Source: Acidimicrobiia bacterium (lineage in GTDB: Bacteria; Actinomycetota; Acidimicrobiia; IMCC26256). Taken from it: a stretch of DNA of 9,999 bases. The stretch spans positions 1-9,999 of the forward strand of contig JALRDW010000239.1 of the NCBI GenBank assembly GCA_023262065.1. Direction: 5' to 3'. A program made the position numbers and the translations under genes. Shown in pieces: positions 1-6,590 of the stretch; within the stretch, counting starts at the first letter, position 1, and each line of letters starts with the position of its first letter. A model generated the notes under the pieces. It saw only the letters and a list, made by a program, of their open reading frames with translations. It did not search any database and had not been told where the DNA came from.

Positions 1-743
1 CGGGCGCCGCACTCCCCGATGCGGCGCATGCGGGCGACGCGCCGCTCGTCGCCGCGTCGGTGGGCGTACTGGTGCTCGCCGCGCTCGCGCTCGAGGTCCG
101 CCGGGGCACGATGCAGGGCGCGACCGTCGCGATCCTCGGCGTGCTCGCCGCCAGCGCCGGCCTGCTGCGACTCCTCGACCTGCCGGGCGGCGGGAGCGGC
201 ATCTTCTTCCTCATCGTGCTGGCCGGTGCGGCCTTCGGCCCCCGGTTCGGCCTGCTGCTCGGCCTCACGTCGATGGCGGTCAGCGCGATCGTCACCGGCG
301 GGATCGGACCGTGGCTCCCCTTCCAGACGCTCGCCCTCGGGTGGATGGGCGCGGGCGCCGGATTCCTCGGACTCGTGACCCGGCGCATGCGCCCGTGGGC
401 CGAGGTCGTGGCGCTCGCAGCCTACGGATGGCTGTGGGGATTCACGTACGGCGCGATCCTCAACCTCTGGTTCTGGCCGTTCCAACGGGACGGCGGCGCG
501 CTCTCCTGGACTCCCGGCCTCGGCCTCGGCGAGACCCTCCGCCGCTACTGGTCCTTCTACGTGGCCACCTCGTTGGCCTGGGACGCTGCGGGCGCGCTCG
601 CCAACGCGCTCATCATCCTCGCAGTGGGCGTCGCCGTGCTCAGGACCCTGCGACGGTTCGCACACCGCCTCGATCCGGTGGTGGCCTTCGATCCCGCTCC
701 GGATCAGACCGAGCGCGTCCAGGCCGCGAACAGCGTGGCATAG
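1..743 (+). CDS. ECF transporter S component-like membrane protein (5' end outside window)
   Basis: About 246 residues are visible, and the frame is open from the first bases of the window, so the start lies upstream. A GTG at 60 is in frame but falls inside a hydrophobic helix, so it is not a convincing start. Several hydrophobic segments alternate with short loops. The segment encoded around 231-345, with FGPRFG followed by a Gly/Ser-rich helix and a TGGIGPWLPFQ-type loop, then WMGAGAGFLG, resembles S components (substrate-binding membrane subunits) of energy-coupling factor transporters, which capture vitamins and pair with EcfT and two ATPases. Aromatic loop residues around WLWGFTYG and NLWFWPF fit this group. 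The vitamin cannot be told from sequence alone; actinobacterial relatives are often discussed as cobalamin-type (CbrT-like), which is only a hint. No EcfA or EcfT gene is downstream; they could lie upstream, out of view. The last 40 bases overlap the end of the convergent ABC gene. The C-terminal tail after the last helix is hydrophilic and poorly conserved in character. Confidence 0.72.
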   Translation, partial: GAALPDAAHAGDAPLVAASVGVLVLAALALEVRRGTMQGATVAILGVLAASAGLLRLLDLPGGGSGIFFLIVLAGAAFGPRFGLLLGLTSMAVSAIVTGGIGPWLPFQTLALGWMGAGAGFLGLVTRRMRPWAEVVALAAYGWLWGFTYGAILNLWFWPFQRDGGALSWTPGLGLGETLRRYWSFYVATSLAWDAAGALANALIILAVGVAVLRTLRRFAHRLDPVVAFDPAPDQTERVQAANSVA

Positions 744-2527
744 CGGCCGCCGCGCGCGACGAGTTCGTCGTGGGATCCGAGTTCGAGGATCCGTCCCTCA
801 TCGACGACCGCCACCCGGTCGCAACGAGCCGCAGTCGAGAGGCGGTGCGCGACCACGATGACGGTCCGACCCTCGGTGAGGGCCTCGAGTGCCCGCTCGA
901 CCTCGAGCTCGGTACCGGGGTCGAGGTTGGAGGTCGCCTCGTCGAGCACGAGGACCGTGGGGTCCGCGAGCGCCGCACGGGCGAGGGACACGAGTTGCTT
1001 CTCCCCCGCCGACAGGCGCGACCCGCGCTCCCGGACCTCCGTGTCGAGGCCCTCCGGGAGGGACTCGAAGTGCTCGCGCAGCCCCAGTGCGTCGACCGCG
1101 GCCTCGATCCGGGCGTCGTCCGCGTCGGGATCCCCCACCCGGATGTTGTCGCGGAGCGTCCCGGCGAACAGGTACCCCTCCTGCGGCACGACCACGATCC
1201 GCTCGCGCAACGAGGCGCGGGTCGCGTCACGCAACGACACACCGCCGTAGGAGACCTCGCCGGCGAGCGGGTCGTAGAACCGCGCCATCAGCTTGGCGAG
1301 CGTGGACTTGCCGGCGCCCGTCGGACCCACGAGGGCGACCCGCTCCCCCGGCGCGACCGTGATGGACACGTCCGTGAGCACCGTCGGCCCGAGCGGGTGC
1401 TCGATCCCGTCGGTGTCGGGGGGCCCGCCGCCGTAGGCGAAGGTCACCCCGGCCACCTCGAGCGCGCCGGTCGGCGGCAGATCGACCGCGCCCGGCCGCT
1501 CCGGGACGGAGTTCGGCGTATCGAGCAGGCCGAAGATCTTGGCGAGCGCGGCCCCTGCGGACTGCAGCGTGTTGTAGAGCTGGCTCAACTGCTGGATGGG
1601 TTCGAACAGGTTGCTGAGGTACAGGACGAACGCGAGCACGGTGCCGACCTCGAGCGCGTCGTTGCTCACGAGCACACTGCCGGCCCCCACGACCACCGCG
1701 ATACCGAGCACCCCGGTGAACTCGACGACCGGGAAGTACCGGGTCGCGATCCGGACCGTCTCGATGTTGGCCTCGTACTGCGCCTCGTTCGTCGCCTCGA
1801 ACCGCTCGATGAAGCCGCCCTCCCGACCGTAGGCCTGCACGACGCGCACGCCCTCGAGGCCCTCCTGCAGCGTGGACAGGTTGCTGCTGATCGAGTCGCG
1901 CACGTTCAGGTACGCGGTGTTCGACCGGTTGCGGAACCAGATGCTGGCGGCGAGGAGCGGCGGGACGACGATGATCGTGCAGAGCGTCAGCTCCCAGGAC
2001 AGCAGGGTGATGACGACGAGGGTGCCGACGAAGATGAGTACGTTCTGCACGAACATCACGAGACCCTGCGACACGAGTTCCTGCAGCGCGTCGATGTCCG
2101 AGGTCATGCGGGCGACGAGTCGCCCCGTCTTCTCACGTTCGAAGAACCCGAGGTCGAGACCGGTCAGGTGCCGGAACACCCGGGTCCGCAGGCCCCGGAG
2201 GAAGTCCTCCCCCGTGCGGCTCACGTTCCAGATGACGGCTCGCCCGAACCCGGCCCCGAGCAGGGCCACGACGAGGTACGCGATGGCGGCCGCGTTGACC
2301 ACGCGCCCGTTCCGGGCCACGAGTCCCGCGTCCACTCCCCAGCGCACGATGAGCGGACCGGCGAGCAGGGCCGCGGTCTGGACGACGAGCAGCGCCGTGG
2401 CCACGAGCACCGCCCCGCGTTGGGGTCGCAGCATCCGGGCGAGCCGCACCAGGACGCGTCTCGCCGCGGCGCGATCGATCCGTGACTCCTCGTCGAGCGG
2501 GCCGGACTCGATCCAGCCGCCCCTCAC
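704..2527 (-). CDS. ABC exporter half-transporter, consensus-Walker subunit (607 aa)
   Basis: Full-length half-transporter with a six-helix type I exporter membrane domain (about residues 35-315) fused to a nucleotide-binding domain (about 355-607). Visible motifs are a probable A-loop Tyr365, Walker A GPTGAGKST (401-409), Q-loop Gln449 in VVPQEGYLF, signature LSAGE (505-509) in place of the usual LSGGQ, Walker B VLVLDE (525-530) with catalytic Glu530, and H-loop His561. It therefore brings an intact Walker A/B but an altered signature, the mirror image of its partner at 2524-4293. The pair should form one heterodimeric exporter in the cytoplasmic membrane; the substrate is unknown (drug or lipid-like compounds are common for the family). 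The GTG start at 2525-2527 is chosen because it overlaps the partner's TGA as GTGA and has an AGGGGAG ribosome site 6 bases upstream. The first 20 residues are hydrophilic. The 3' end overlaps the ECF-like gene by 40 bases in opposite orientation. Confidence 0.93.
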   Translation of the reverse strand: MRGGWIESGPLDEESRIDRAAARRVLVRLARMLRPQRGAVLVATALLVVQTAALLAGPLIVRWGVDAGLVARNGRVVNAAAIAYLVVALLGAGFGRAVIWNVSRTGEDFLRGLRTRVFRHLTGLDLGFFEREKTGRLVARMTSDIDALQELVSQGLVMFVQNVLIFVGTLVVITLLSWELTLCTIIVVPPLLAASIWFRNRSNTAYLNVRDSISSNLSTLQEGLEGVRVVQAYGREGGFIERFEATNEAQYEANIETVRIATRYFPVVEFTGVLGIAVVVGAGSVLVSNDALEVGTVLAFVLYLSNLFEPIQQLSQLYNTLQSAGAALAKIFGLLDTPNSVPERPGAVDLPPTGALEVAGVTFAYGGGPPDTDGIEHPLGPTVLTDVSITVAPGERVALVGPTGAGKSTLAKLMARFYDPLAGEVSYGGVSLRDATRASLRERIVVVPQEGYLFAGTLRDNIRVGDPDADDARIEAAVDALGLREHFESLPEGLDTEVRERGSRLSAGEKQLVSLARAALADPTVLVLDEATSNLDPGTELEVERALEALTEGRTVIVVAHRLSTAARCDRVAVVDEGRILELGSHDELVARGGRYATLFAAWTRSV

Positions 2528-4293
2528 GACGGGCTCCCCTCGATCGCGGCCTCGTCGTCCTCGATGCGCGCGAGCACCTCGCGGTAACGCTCCGACGTCG
2601 CGAGCAGTTCCTCGTGCGTGCCCGTGGCGACCGCGCGTCCCTCATCGAGGAGCACGACACGATCGGCCAACGCGATGGTCGCCGGACGGTGGGCGATGAT
2701 CAGGGTGGTCCGACCGTCCATCACCTCGGCGAGTGCGGACCGGATCTCATGCTCCTTGGACGGGTCCACCGCCGAGGTCGCATCGTCGAGGATGAGCACC
2801 CGCGGGTCGTGGAGCACCGCCCGGGCGATCGCGATGCGCTGACGCTGACCACCCGACAACGAGTAGCCGTGCTCACCGATGACCGTGTCGTACCCGTCGG
2901 GCAGCGCGGCGATGAACCCGTGGGCACCGGCGAGACGCGCCGCGCGCTCGACGAGGTCGAAGGGTGCACCGGGGTCGGAGAATGCGATGTTGTGCCGGAC
3001 CGAGTCCGAGAACAGGAACGTGTCCTCGAACACGATGCCGACCTCGTCGCGCAACGCGGCGACCGGGACATCCCGGACGTCGACCCCGTCGAGCAGGACG
3101 CGGCCGGCGGACACGTCGTAGAACCGGGGCACGAGGCGGGCGACCGTGGTCTTGCCACTCCCGGTCGCCCCGACGATCGCGACGGCCTCCCCACCCCGCA
3201 GGTGCAGGTCCAACCCCCCGAGCACCTGCCGACCGGTGGCGTAGGCGAACGACACGCCCTCGAACCGGAGATCACCCGGACCCGGCGGGAGTGGGACCGG
3301 ATGGTGCGGGTCGGCGACCTCCGGGTCCGTCGCCAGCACCTCGTGGATGCGACCGGCCGCCGCCGAGGCCCGTGAGGCCTGGGCGATGAGCATGCCGACC
3401 ATGCGCAGGGGCCAGATCAGCATCGCGACGTAGAGGTTGTAGGCGAGGATGTCGCCGATCTGCAGCCGTCCGTCGAGGACGAGGTGACCGCCGTACCAGA
3501 TGATCGCGACGAGCGAGATGGTCGGGAGCAGATCGATGAGCGGCATGAACCACGCCCGCATCCGCGCGGCCTGGAGCGAGCGCTCGTAGACCGCGTCGGC
3601 GCGCACCGCAAGACGTTCGTTCTGCATGCGCTCGGCACCGAACCCCTTCACCACACGGATCCCCGACAGTGACTCCTCGACCACGCCGGAGAGTCCCGAC
3701 AACTCCTGTTGGAGCGCGAGGTTCACCGGCGTGATCCGTCGCGAGAAGACGGTGGCCGCGCGGTTGAGGAGCGGCAGCAGACCGAGGGCGAGCACCGCGA
3801 GGACCACGCTCTTGGAGACCATGATCACGATGACACCGAGCATCGTCAGGAGACTGGCCGCGGTGAGCGGGATGAGGATCACGACCTGGTTGATCTGCTG
3901 CAGGTCGGAGTTCGCGCGGGCCATGAGCTGCCCGGTCTGGGCCTCGTCGTGGAACGCGAAGTGCAGGCGCTGGAGGTGGGCGAAGAGCTGCGCGCGCAGG
4001 TCCGTCTCGGTGCGCAGTGCGATGCGGAACGCGCAGTAGCGCCGGATCCCCGAGGCGCCGGCCTGCAGGACCCCGAACCCCAGCATCACCGCGATGAGCA
4101 CGAGCACGCGCCCGGTGTCACCGCTCCGGATGCCGTCGTCGACGGCCGCGCCCGCGAGCTGCGGGACGACCAACCGGGCCACCGTCCACGCCGCGCCGGC
4201 CGCGATCCCGGCCGCCACCCAGCTCCACTGCGGACGCGTGGCGCCGCGGATGAGCCGCCAACCGGCTCGGCGTGCTTCGCGTTCGGCGTCCAC
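2524..4293 (-). CDS. ABC exporter half-transporter, degenerate-Walker B subunit (589 aa)
   Basis: Type I exporter membrane domain (about residues 22-310) followed by a nucleotide-binding domain (about 340-575). Walker A is GATGSGKTT (375-383). The Q-loop position carries Glu423 (in IVFEDTFLF) instead of Gln. The signature is canonical LSGGQRQR (479-486). Walker B reads RVLILDDATS with Asp504 where the catalytic Glu should be, and the D-loop (SAVD) and H-loop His535 are present. Asp in place of the catalytic Glu is the hallmark of the non-hydrolysing site in heterodimeric exporters such as TM287/288 and BmrCD. This subunit's good signature would complete the competent site using the partner's Walker A/B. 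The GTG start at 4291-4293 has a GAGGAG ribosome site 4 bases upstream (4298-4303). It is first gene of a two-gene unit; its TGA overlaps the next GTG by 4 bases, so the subunits are probably made in equal amounts. An acidic tail (IEDDEAAIEGSPS) ends the protein. Substrate unknown. Confidence 0.93.
   Translation of the reverse strand: MDAEREARRAGWRLIRGATRPQWSWVAAGIAAGAAWTVARLVVPQLAGAAVDDGIRSGDTGRVLVLIAVMLGFGVLQAGASGIRRYCAFRIALRTETDLRAQLFAHLQRLHFAFHDEAQTGQLMARANSDLQQINQVVILIPLTAASLLTMLGVIVIMVSKSVVLAVLALGLLPLLNRAATVFSRRITPVNLALQQELSGLSGVVEESLSGIRVVKGFGAERMQNERLAVRADAVYERSLQAARMRAWFMPLIDLLPTISLVAIIWYGGHLVLDGRLQIGDILAYNLYVAMLIWPLRMVGMLIAQASRASAAAGRIHEVLATDPEVADPHHPVPLPPGPGDLRFEGVSFAYATGRQVLGGLDLHLRGGEAVAIVGATGSGKTTVARLVPRFYDVSAGRVLLDGVDVRDVPVAALRDEVGIVFEDTFLFSDSVRHNIAFSDPGAPFDLVERAARLAGAHGFIAALPDGYDTVIGEHGYSLSGGQRQRIAIARAVLHDPRVLILDDATSAVDPSKEHEIRSALAEVMDGRTTLIIAHRPATIALADRVVLLDEGRAVATGTHEELLATSERYREVLARIEDDEAAIEGSPS
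2534..2540 (-). promoter_or_regulatory. Ribosome binding site of the 607-aa ABC subunit
   Basis: AGGGGAG on the minus strand, 6 bases before the GTG at 2527-2525 and inside the end of the upstream ABC gene. It supports the GTG start over later in-frame starts and allows reinitiation as well as coupling through the GTGA overlap. Confidence 0.6.
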
Positions 4294-4297
4294 GGGG

Positions 4298-4303
4298 CTC
4301 CTC
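4298..4303 (-). promoter_or_regulatory. Ribosome binding site of the 589-aa ABC subunit
   Basis: GAGGAG on the minus strand with a four-base CCCC spacer to the GTG at 4293-4291. It fixes the start of the exporter unit and shows that this gene, unlike several others here, has a leadered message. Confidence 0.6.
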
Positions 4304-4339
4304 GCGTGCCCGGACGGGGGGACTCGGACCGCGCCGCCG

Positions 4340-4345
4340 AGGCTA
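4340..4345 (-). promoter_or_regulatory. Putative -10 element of the ABC exporter unit
   Basis: TAGCCT on the minus strand matches the TANNNT form seen before other genes in this window. Transcription would begin near 4333 and give a leader of about 40 bases containing the GAGGAG ribosome site. No clear -35 is visible. It lies just after a hairpin that could end the upstream transcript, so it would make the exporter pair an independent unit. This is inference from motif and position only. Confidence 0.35.
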
Positions 4346-4351
4346 CCCGAG

Positions 4352-4366
4352 GGCGCGGGTCGCGCC
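4352..4366 (-). terminator. GC hairpin after the 85-aa gene, possible terminator
   Basis: GGCGCG, loop GGT, CGCGCC: a perfect 6-bp stem with a 3-base loop, 8 bases past the stop codon of the 85-residue gene as read on the minus strand. There is no T-run, so it is not a textbook intrinsic terminator. Short GC stems also arise by chance at this base composition. Confidence 0.3.
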
Positions 4367-4374
4367 GCCGGTCC

Positions 4375-4632
4375 TCACTCGACGCCGAGGAGTTCGAGCG
4401 TGAGCTGCTCGAGCACCGCGCCGACCGCCGGGTCGTCGGGCGAACCGACCATGACGACGACCCGACCGCCCGCGGCGACGAGCTCGGCGGCGAGGCGACC
4501 GGCGACCGCGGGGTTCGAGTCCGCGAGCAGCACGACGGGTGCCGAGCGTTCGACCGCGGTCCACGCCGATGCCGAAGCGTCGGGCGAGCTGCACCGGATC
4601 GTGACGGGTGCGGGTGCGGGTTCCGTGATCAC
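4375..4632 (-). CDS. Unrecognised 85-aa protein coupled to the FtsH-like protease
   Basis: I do not recognise this protein. The case for a real gene is good: its GTG start overlaps the protease's TGA as GTGA (4629-4632), a GGAAGG ribosome site lies 7 bases upstream (4640-4645), and its codons are nearly all G/C-ending, like the neighbours. The first 30 residues are Pro/Ala/Ser-rich with one Cys (Cys14) and look loosely structured. From about residue 32 the chain reads as strand (VVLLAD), helix (NPAVAGRLAAELVAAG), strand (RVVVMVG), then a loop SPDDP and a final helix ending in LLGVE. This is a beta-alpha-beta unit like a fragment of a Rossmann or flavodoxin-like fold. No signal peptide or membrane helix is visible, so it should be cytoplasmic. 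Placement suggests an accessory to the protease (adaptor, inhibitor or substrate), but that is inference. The alternative reading of the same DNA at 4343-4594 lacks a matching start signal. Confidence 0.65.
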   Translation of the reverse strand: MITEPAPAPVTIRCSSPDASASAWTAVERSAPVVLLADSNPAVAGRLAAELVAAGGRVVVMVGSPDDPAVGAVLEQLTLELLGVE

Positions 4633-6446
4633 AGACTGGCCTTCCGTCGGGCGGTCTCCGCTGCGTGGAGCACCGCGAGGATCTCCTCCCCCACCAGTTC
4701 GTCCCGGCGGAGGAGTTCGTCGCGCAGGGCCTCGACGAGGTCCCGGTTGACGTCGAGCAGGGCGCGCACGTCGGACTTGGCGCGCTCGAGGATGCGTTCG
4801 ACCGCGCGCCGCGCGTCGTCGTTGGCGAGGACCTTGGCCACGATGCCCTGGGTCACCGGGCCGGCCTCGACCGCGTCGAAGGACACGAGGGTGCCGGCCA
4901 TCCCGAAGGACCCGACCATCTGCGCCGCGACCCGGGTCGCCGCCGCGAGGTCGCCGCCCGGACCCGTGCCCGCCTCGCCGAAGAACAGCTCCTCCGCCGT
5001 CATGCCGCCGAACGAGATCTGGATCGCCGCGATGAGCTCGGTGCGGGTGCGGGTGTAACGCTCCTCGGTGTCGGAGTGCGCGAGCAGGCCGAGCGCGTCC
5101 TTGCGCTTGACGATCGAGAGCACCTCGAGCTTGCGGCCCACGCCGACGAGGTGGGCGACCACGGCATGGCCGGCCTCGTGGGTCGCGATGGTGCGGCGCT
5201 CGTCGTCGGTGTACTCGACCGGCTGCTTGAGGCCGATCTCCTCGGTCATCTTGGCCTGGTGGACATCGGTCCAGTCCATCGACTCGCGCCCGTCGCGCAG
5301 TGCCCAGACGAGCGCCTCGTCGAAGAGGTGCTCGATCATCACCGGCGAGTAGCCGAGCGTGATCGCGGCCAGTTGGTCACGGCGGTCGTCCCGATCGAGC
5401 TCCGGGACGTGGGCCTTCTTGCGCAGGTAGTAGTCGATGATCTCGCGACGCCCCGACCGGCTCGGCAGGTCGAAGGCGATGGAACGGTCGAACCGACCAG
5501 GGCGCAGCAGCGCCGGATCGAGGTCGGCGGCGCGGTTCGTCGCACCGATGACGAGGATGTTGGACGCCACGGGCGGTCGCTTCGTGATCTGCCTGGCGTC
5601 GGGGAGGAACCGGTTCACGAGGTCGACCACGCCGCCCCGCATCCGACTGCCGAGTGTCGGCTCGTCGAAGGACTGCATCTGCACGAGCAGCTCGTTCACC
5701 ACGCCGCTGATGCCCTCCGACATGGTGGAGCGTTCGGTCCCCTCGCCCGAGCCGGTCGCGCGCGACCGCATGCCACTCCGGGCCGCCGCGATCGCATCGA
5801 TCTCCTCGATGAACCCGATCGCTCCGCCCTCCCGCCGAGCGGTCGCTCGGAGCTTGCGGAAGAACGAACGGATCTTGCGGTTCGTCTGGCCGTAGTACAT
5901 CGACTGGAACGCGCTCGCGGACACGAAGAGGAACGGCACGCCGGCCTCTCGCGCCATCGCCTTGGCCATGTAGGTCTTGCCGGTGCCGGGCGGACCCTCG
6001 AACAGGATCGCCCGGCGCGGGTTCCCACCCATCCGATCGCGGAACGTGCGGAAGGCGAGGAAGAGGTTGAGGGTCTTGACGACCTCCTCCCGCACGGTGC
6101 CGAGGCCCACGACGTCGTCGAGGGTTACCGGGATCTCGCTCGGGCGGTACATCACGTGGGGCGACCGGCCGGCGGTCGCCAGCGGGATGATGAGCACCAG
6201 GCTCAGCACGAGGATGAGGATCACGCCGGGCACGAGCTGCTGCATCTCGGGCGACAGCCGGATGTCCGGCCACCCGAGCGTGATCGGGTCCCCCGTCACG
6301 AGGCCCCACAGGAGCACGGTGGCGATGACGGCGAGGACGATCGCGATGTCACGGAGGCGACGACGTCGGAACGCCTCGCGGTGGGCCGAGACGTCCGCGA
6401 CGCCACGCAGGACGGTGTGACCGCCCAACAGGCTCAGGTCTTCCAT
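4629..6446 (-). CDS. Divergent FtsH-like membrane AAA+ zinc metalloprotease (605 aa)
   Basis: Membrane-anchored ATP-dependent protease that should unfold and degrade proteins at the inner face of the membrane. Two N-terminal helices (about 34-50 and 74-90) are joined by only some 23 residues, far shorter than the periplasmic domain of E. coli FtsH. The AAA+ module has Walker A GPPGTGKT (151-158), a pore loop MYYG (183-186) where FtsH usually has FVG, and Walker B GFIEEID with Glu214 in place of the usual Asp, followed by Glu215. The second region of homology ends in RPGRFDR, with Arg315 and Arg318 as arginine fingers. About 33 extra residues (261-295) sit between the Walker B region and ATNRA. 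The peptidase domain keeps HEAGH (423-427) and a third zinc ligand, Asp499 in GPGGDL, so proteolysis looks possible. The long C-terminal tail of many FtsH proteins is absent. ATG start at 6446-6444, with GGAGGTG 11 bases upstream. Probably a paralogue, not the housekeeping FtsH, because of these departures. It is first in a two-gene unit. Confidence 0.88.
   Translation of the reverse strand: MEDLSLLGGHTVLRGVADVSAHREAFRRRRLRDIAIVLAVIATVLLWGLVTGDPITLGWPDIRLSPEMQQLVPGVILILVLSLVLIIPLATAGRSPHVMYRPSEIPVTLDDVVGLGTVREEVVKTLNLFLAFRTFRDRMGGNPRRAILFEGPPGTGKTYMAKAMAREAGVPFLFVSASAFQSMYYGQTNRKIRSFFRKLRATARREGGAIGFIEEIDAIAAARSGMRSRATGSGEGTERSTMSEGISGVVNELLVQMQSFDEPTLGSRMRGGVVDLVNRFLPDARQITKRPPVASNILVIGATNRAADLDPALLRPGRFDRSIAFDLPSRSGRREIIDYYLRKKAHVPELDRDDRRDQLAAITLGYSPVMIEHLFDEALVWALRDGRESMDWTDVHQAKMTEEIGLKQPVEYTDDERRTIATHEAGHAVVAHLVGVGRKLEVLSIVKRKDALGLLAHSDTEERYTRTRTELIAAIQISFGGMTAEELFFGEAGTGPGGDLAAATRVAAQMVGSFGMAGTLVSFDAVEAGPVTQGIVAKVLANDDARRAVERILERAKSDVRALLDVNRDLVEALRDELLRRDELVGEEILAVLHAAETARRKASL
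4640..4645 (-). promoter_or_regulatory. Ribosome binding site of the 85-aa gene
   Basis: GGAAGG on the minus strand, 7 bases before the GTG at 4632-4630 and inside the 3' end of the protease gene. It supports the small downstream gene being translated. Confidence 0.5.
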
Positions 6447-6457
6447 GAGTGGCGGTT

Positions 6458-6464
6458 CACCTCC
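6458..6464 (-). promoter_or_regulatory. Ribosome binding site of the FtsH-like gene
   Basis: GGAGGTG on the minus strand, 11 bases from the ATG at 6446. The spacing is somewhat long, but the core is strong, and no better in-frame start lies closer. The message is therefore leadered. Confidence 0.55.
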
Positions 6465-6480
6465 CCAGTGGCGCGTGGTC

Positions 6481-6496
6481 CGGCGCGGTGGCGCCG
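6481..6496. other. Perfect hairpin upstream of the FtsH-like gene
   Basis: CGGCGC, loop GGTG, GCGCCG: a 6-bp perfect stem with a 4-base loop, 16 bases upstream of the protease ribosome site. In the protease transcript, if that starts further upstream, it would form a leader stem-loop. No riboswitch consensus is recognised. Chance formation is plausible at this G+C. Confidence 0.3.
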
Positions 6497-6559
6497 TGAC
6501 GGGAGCGGTATCGGCGCCCGATCCGACGACCTGTAGGGGCGATCGGAGCGCGGGACAGG

Positions 6560-6578
6560 ACCCGGGGCGGGCCCGGGT
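6560..6578. repeat. Inverted repeat abutting the promoter of the 6591 gene
   Basis: ACCCGGG (6560-6566), five-base spacer GCGGG, CCCGGGT (6572-6578): a perfect 7-5-7 dyad that ends exactly where the TAGGGT hexamer begins. The position is that of an operator able to block RNA polymerase, but no regulator is known, and GC-rich dyads are common here. Confidence 0.4.
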
Positions 6579-6584
6579 TAGGGT
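6579..6584 (+). promoter_or_regulatory. Putative -10 of a leaderless promoter (6591 gene)
   Basis: TAGGGT (TANNNT form), six bases before the ATG at 6591. Transcription starting about 6-7 bases after the hexamer would begin at the start codon itself, giving a leaderless message; no Shine-Dalgarno sequence is present, which agrees. No -35 is obvious. Confidence 0.55.
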
Positions 6585-6590
6585 CGCCCG

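Noticed and set aside
60..743. Calling the ECF-like gene complete from the GTG at 60
   Set aside because: The frame is open to the left edge, and the GTG lies within the first visible membrane helix.
311..2485. Long plus-strand open frame (724 codons) across the ABC gene
   Set aside because: It is antisense to a clear ABC exporter subunit; its translation is rich in Arg, Asp, Glu, His and Gly with no domain. High-GC codon bias leaves such frames open.
4330..4370. Ten-base direct repeat CGCGCCGCCG at 4330-4339 and 4361-4370
   Set aside because: A simple GC-rich word, expected by chance at this composition; no mobile element or attachment-site features nearby.
4343..4594. 83-codon minus-strand frame overlapping the 85-aa gene
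   Set aside because: Arg/Gly-rich translation with no ribosome site; the neighbouring frame has the GTGA coupling and better codon use.
3709..5058. Plus-strand open frame spanning two minus-strand genes and the gap between them
   Set aside because: It crosses the exporter, the 85-aa gene and the protease, all better supported on the minus strand.
4665..6536. Plus-strand open frame of 623 codons opposite the protease gene
   Set aside because: Mirror of the FtsH-like gene; low-complexity charged translation with no recognisable fold or start signal.
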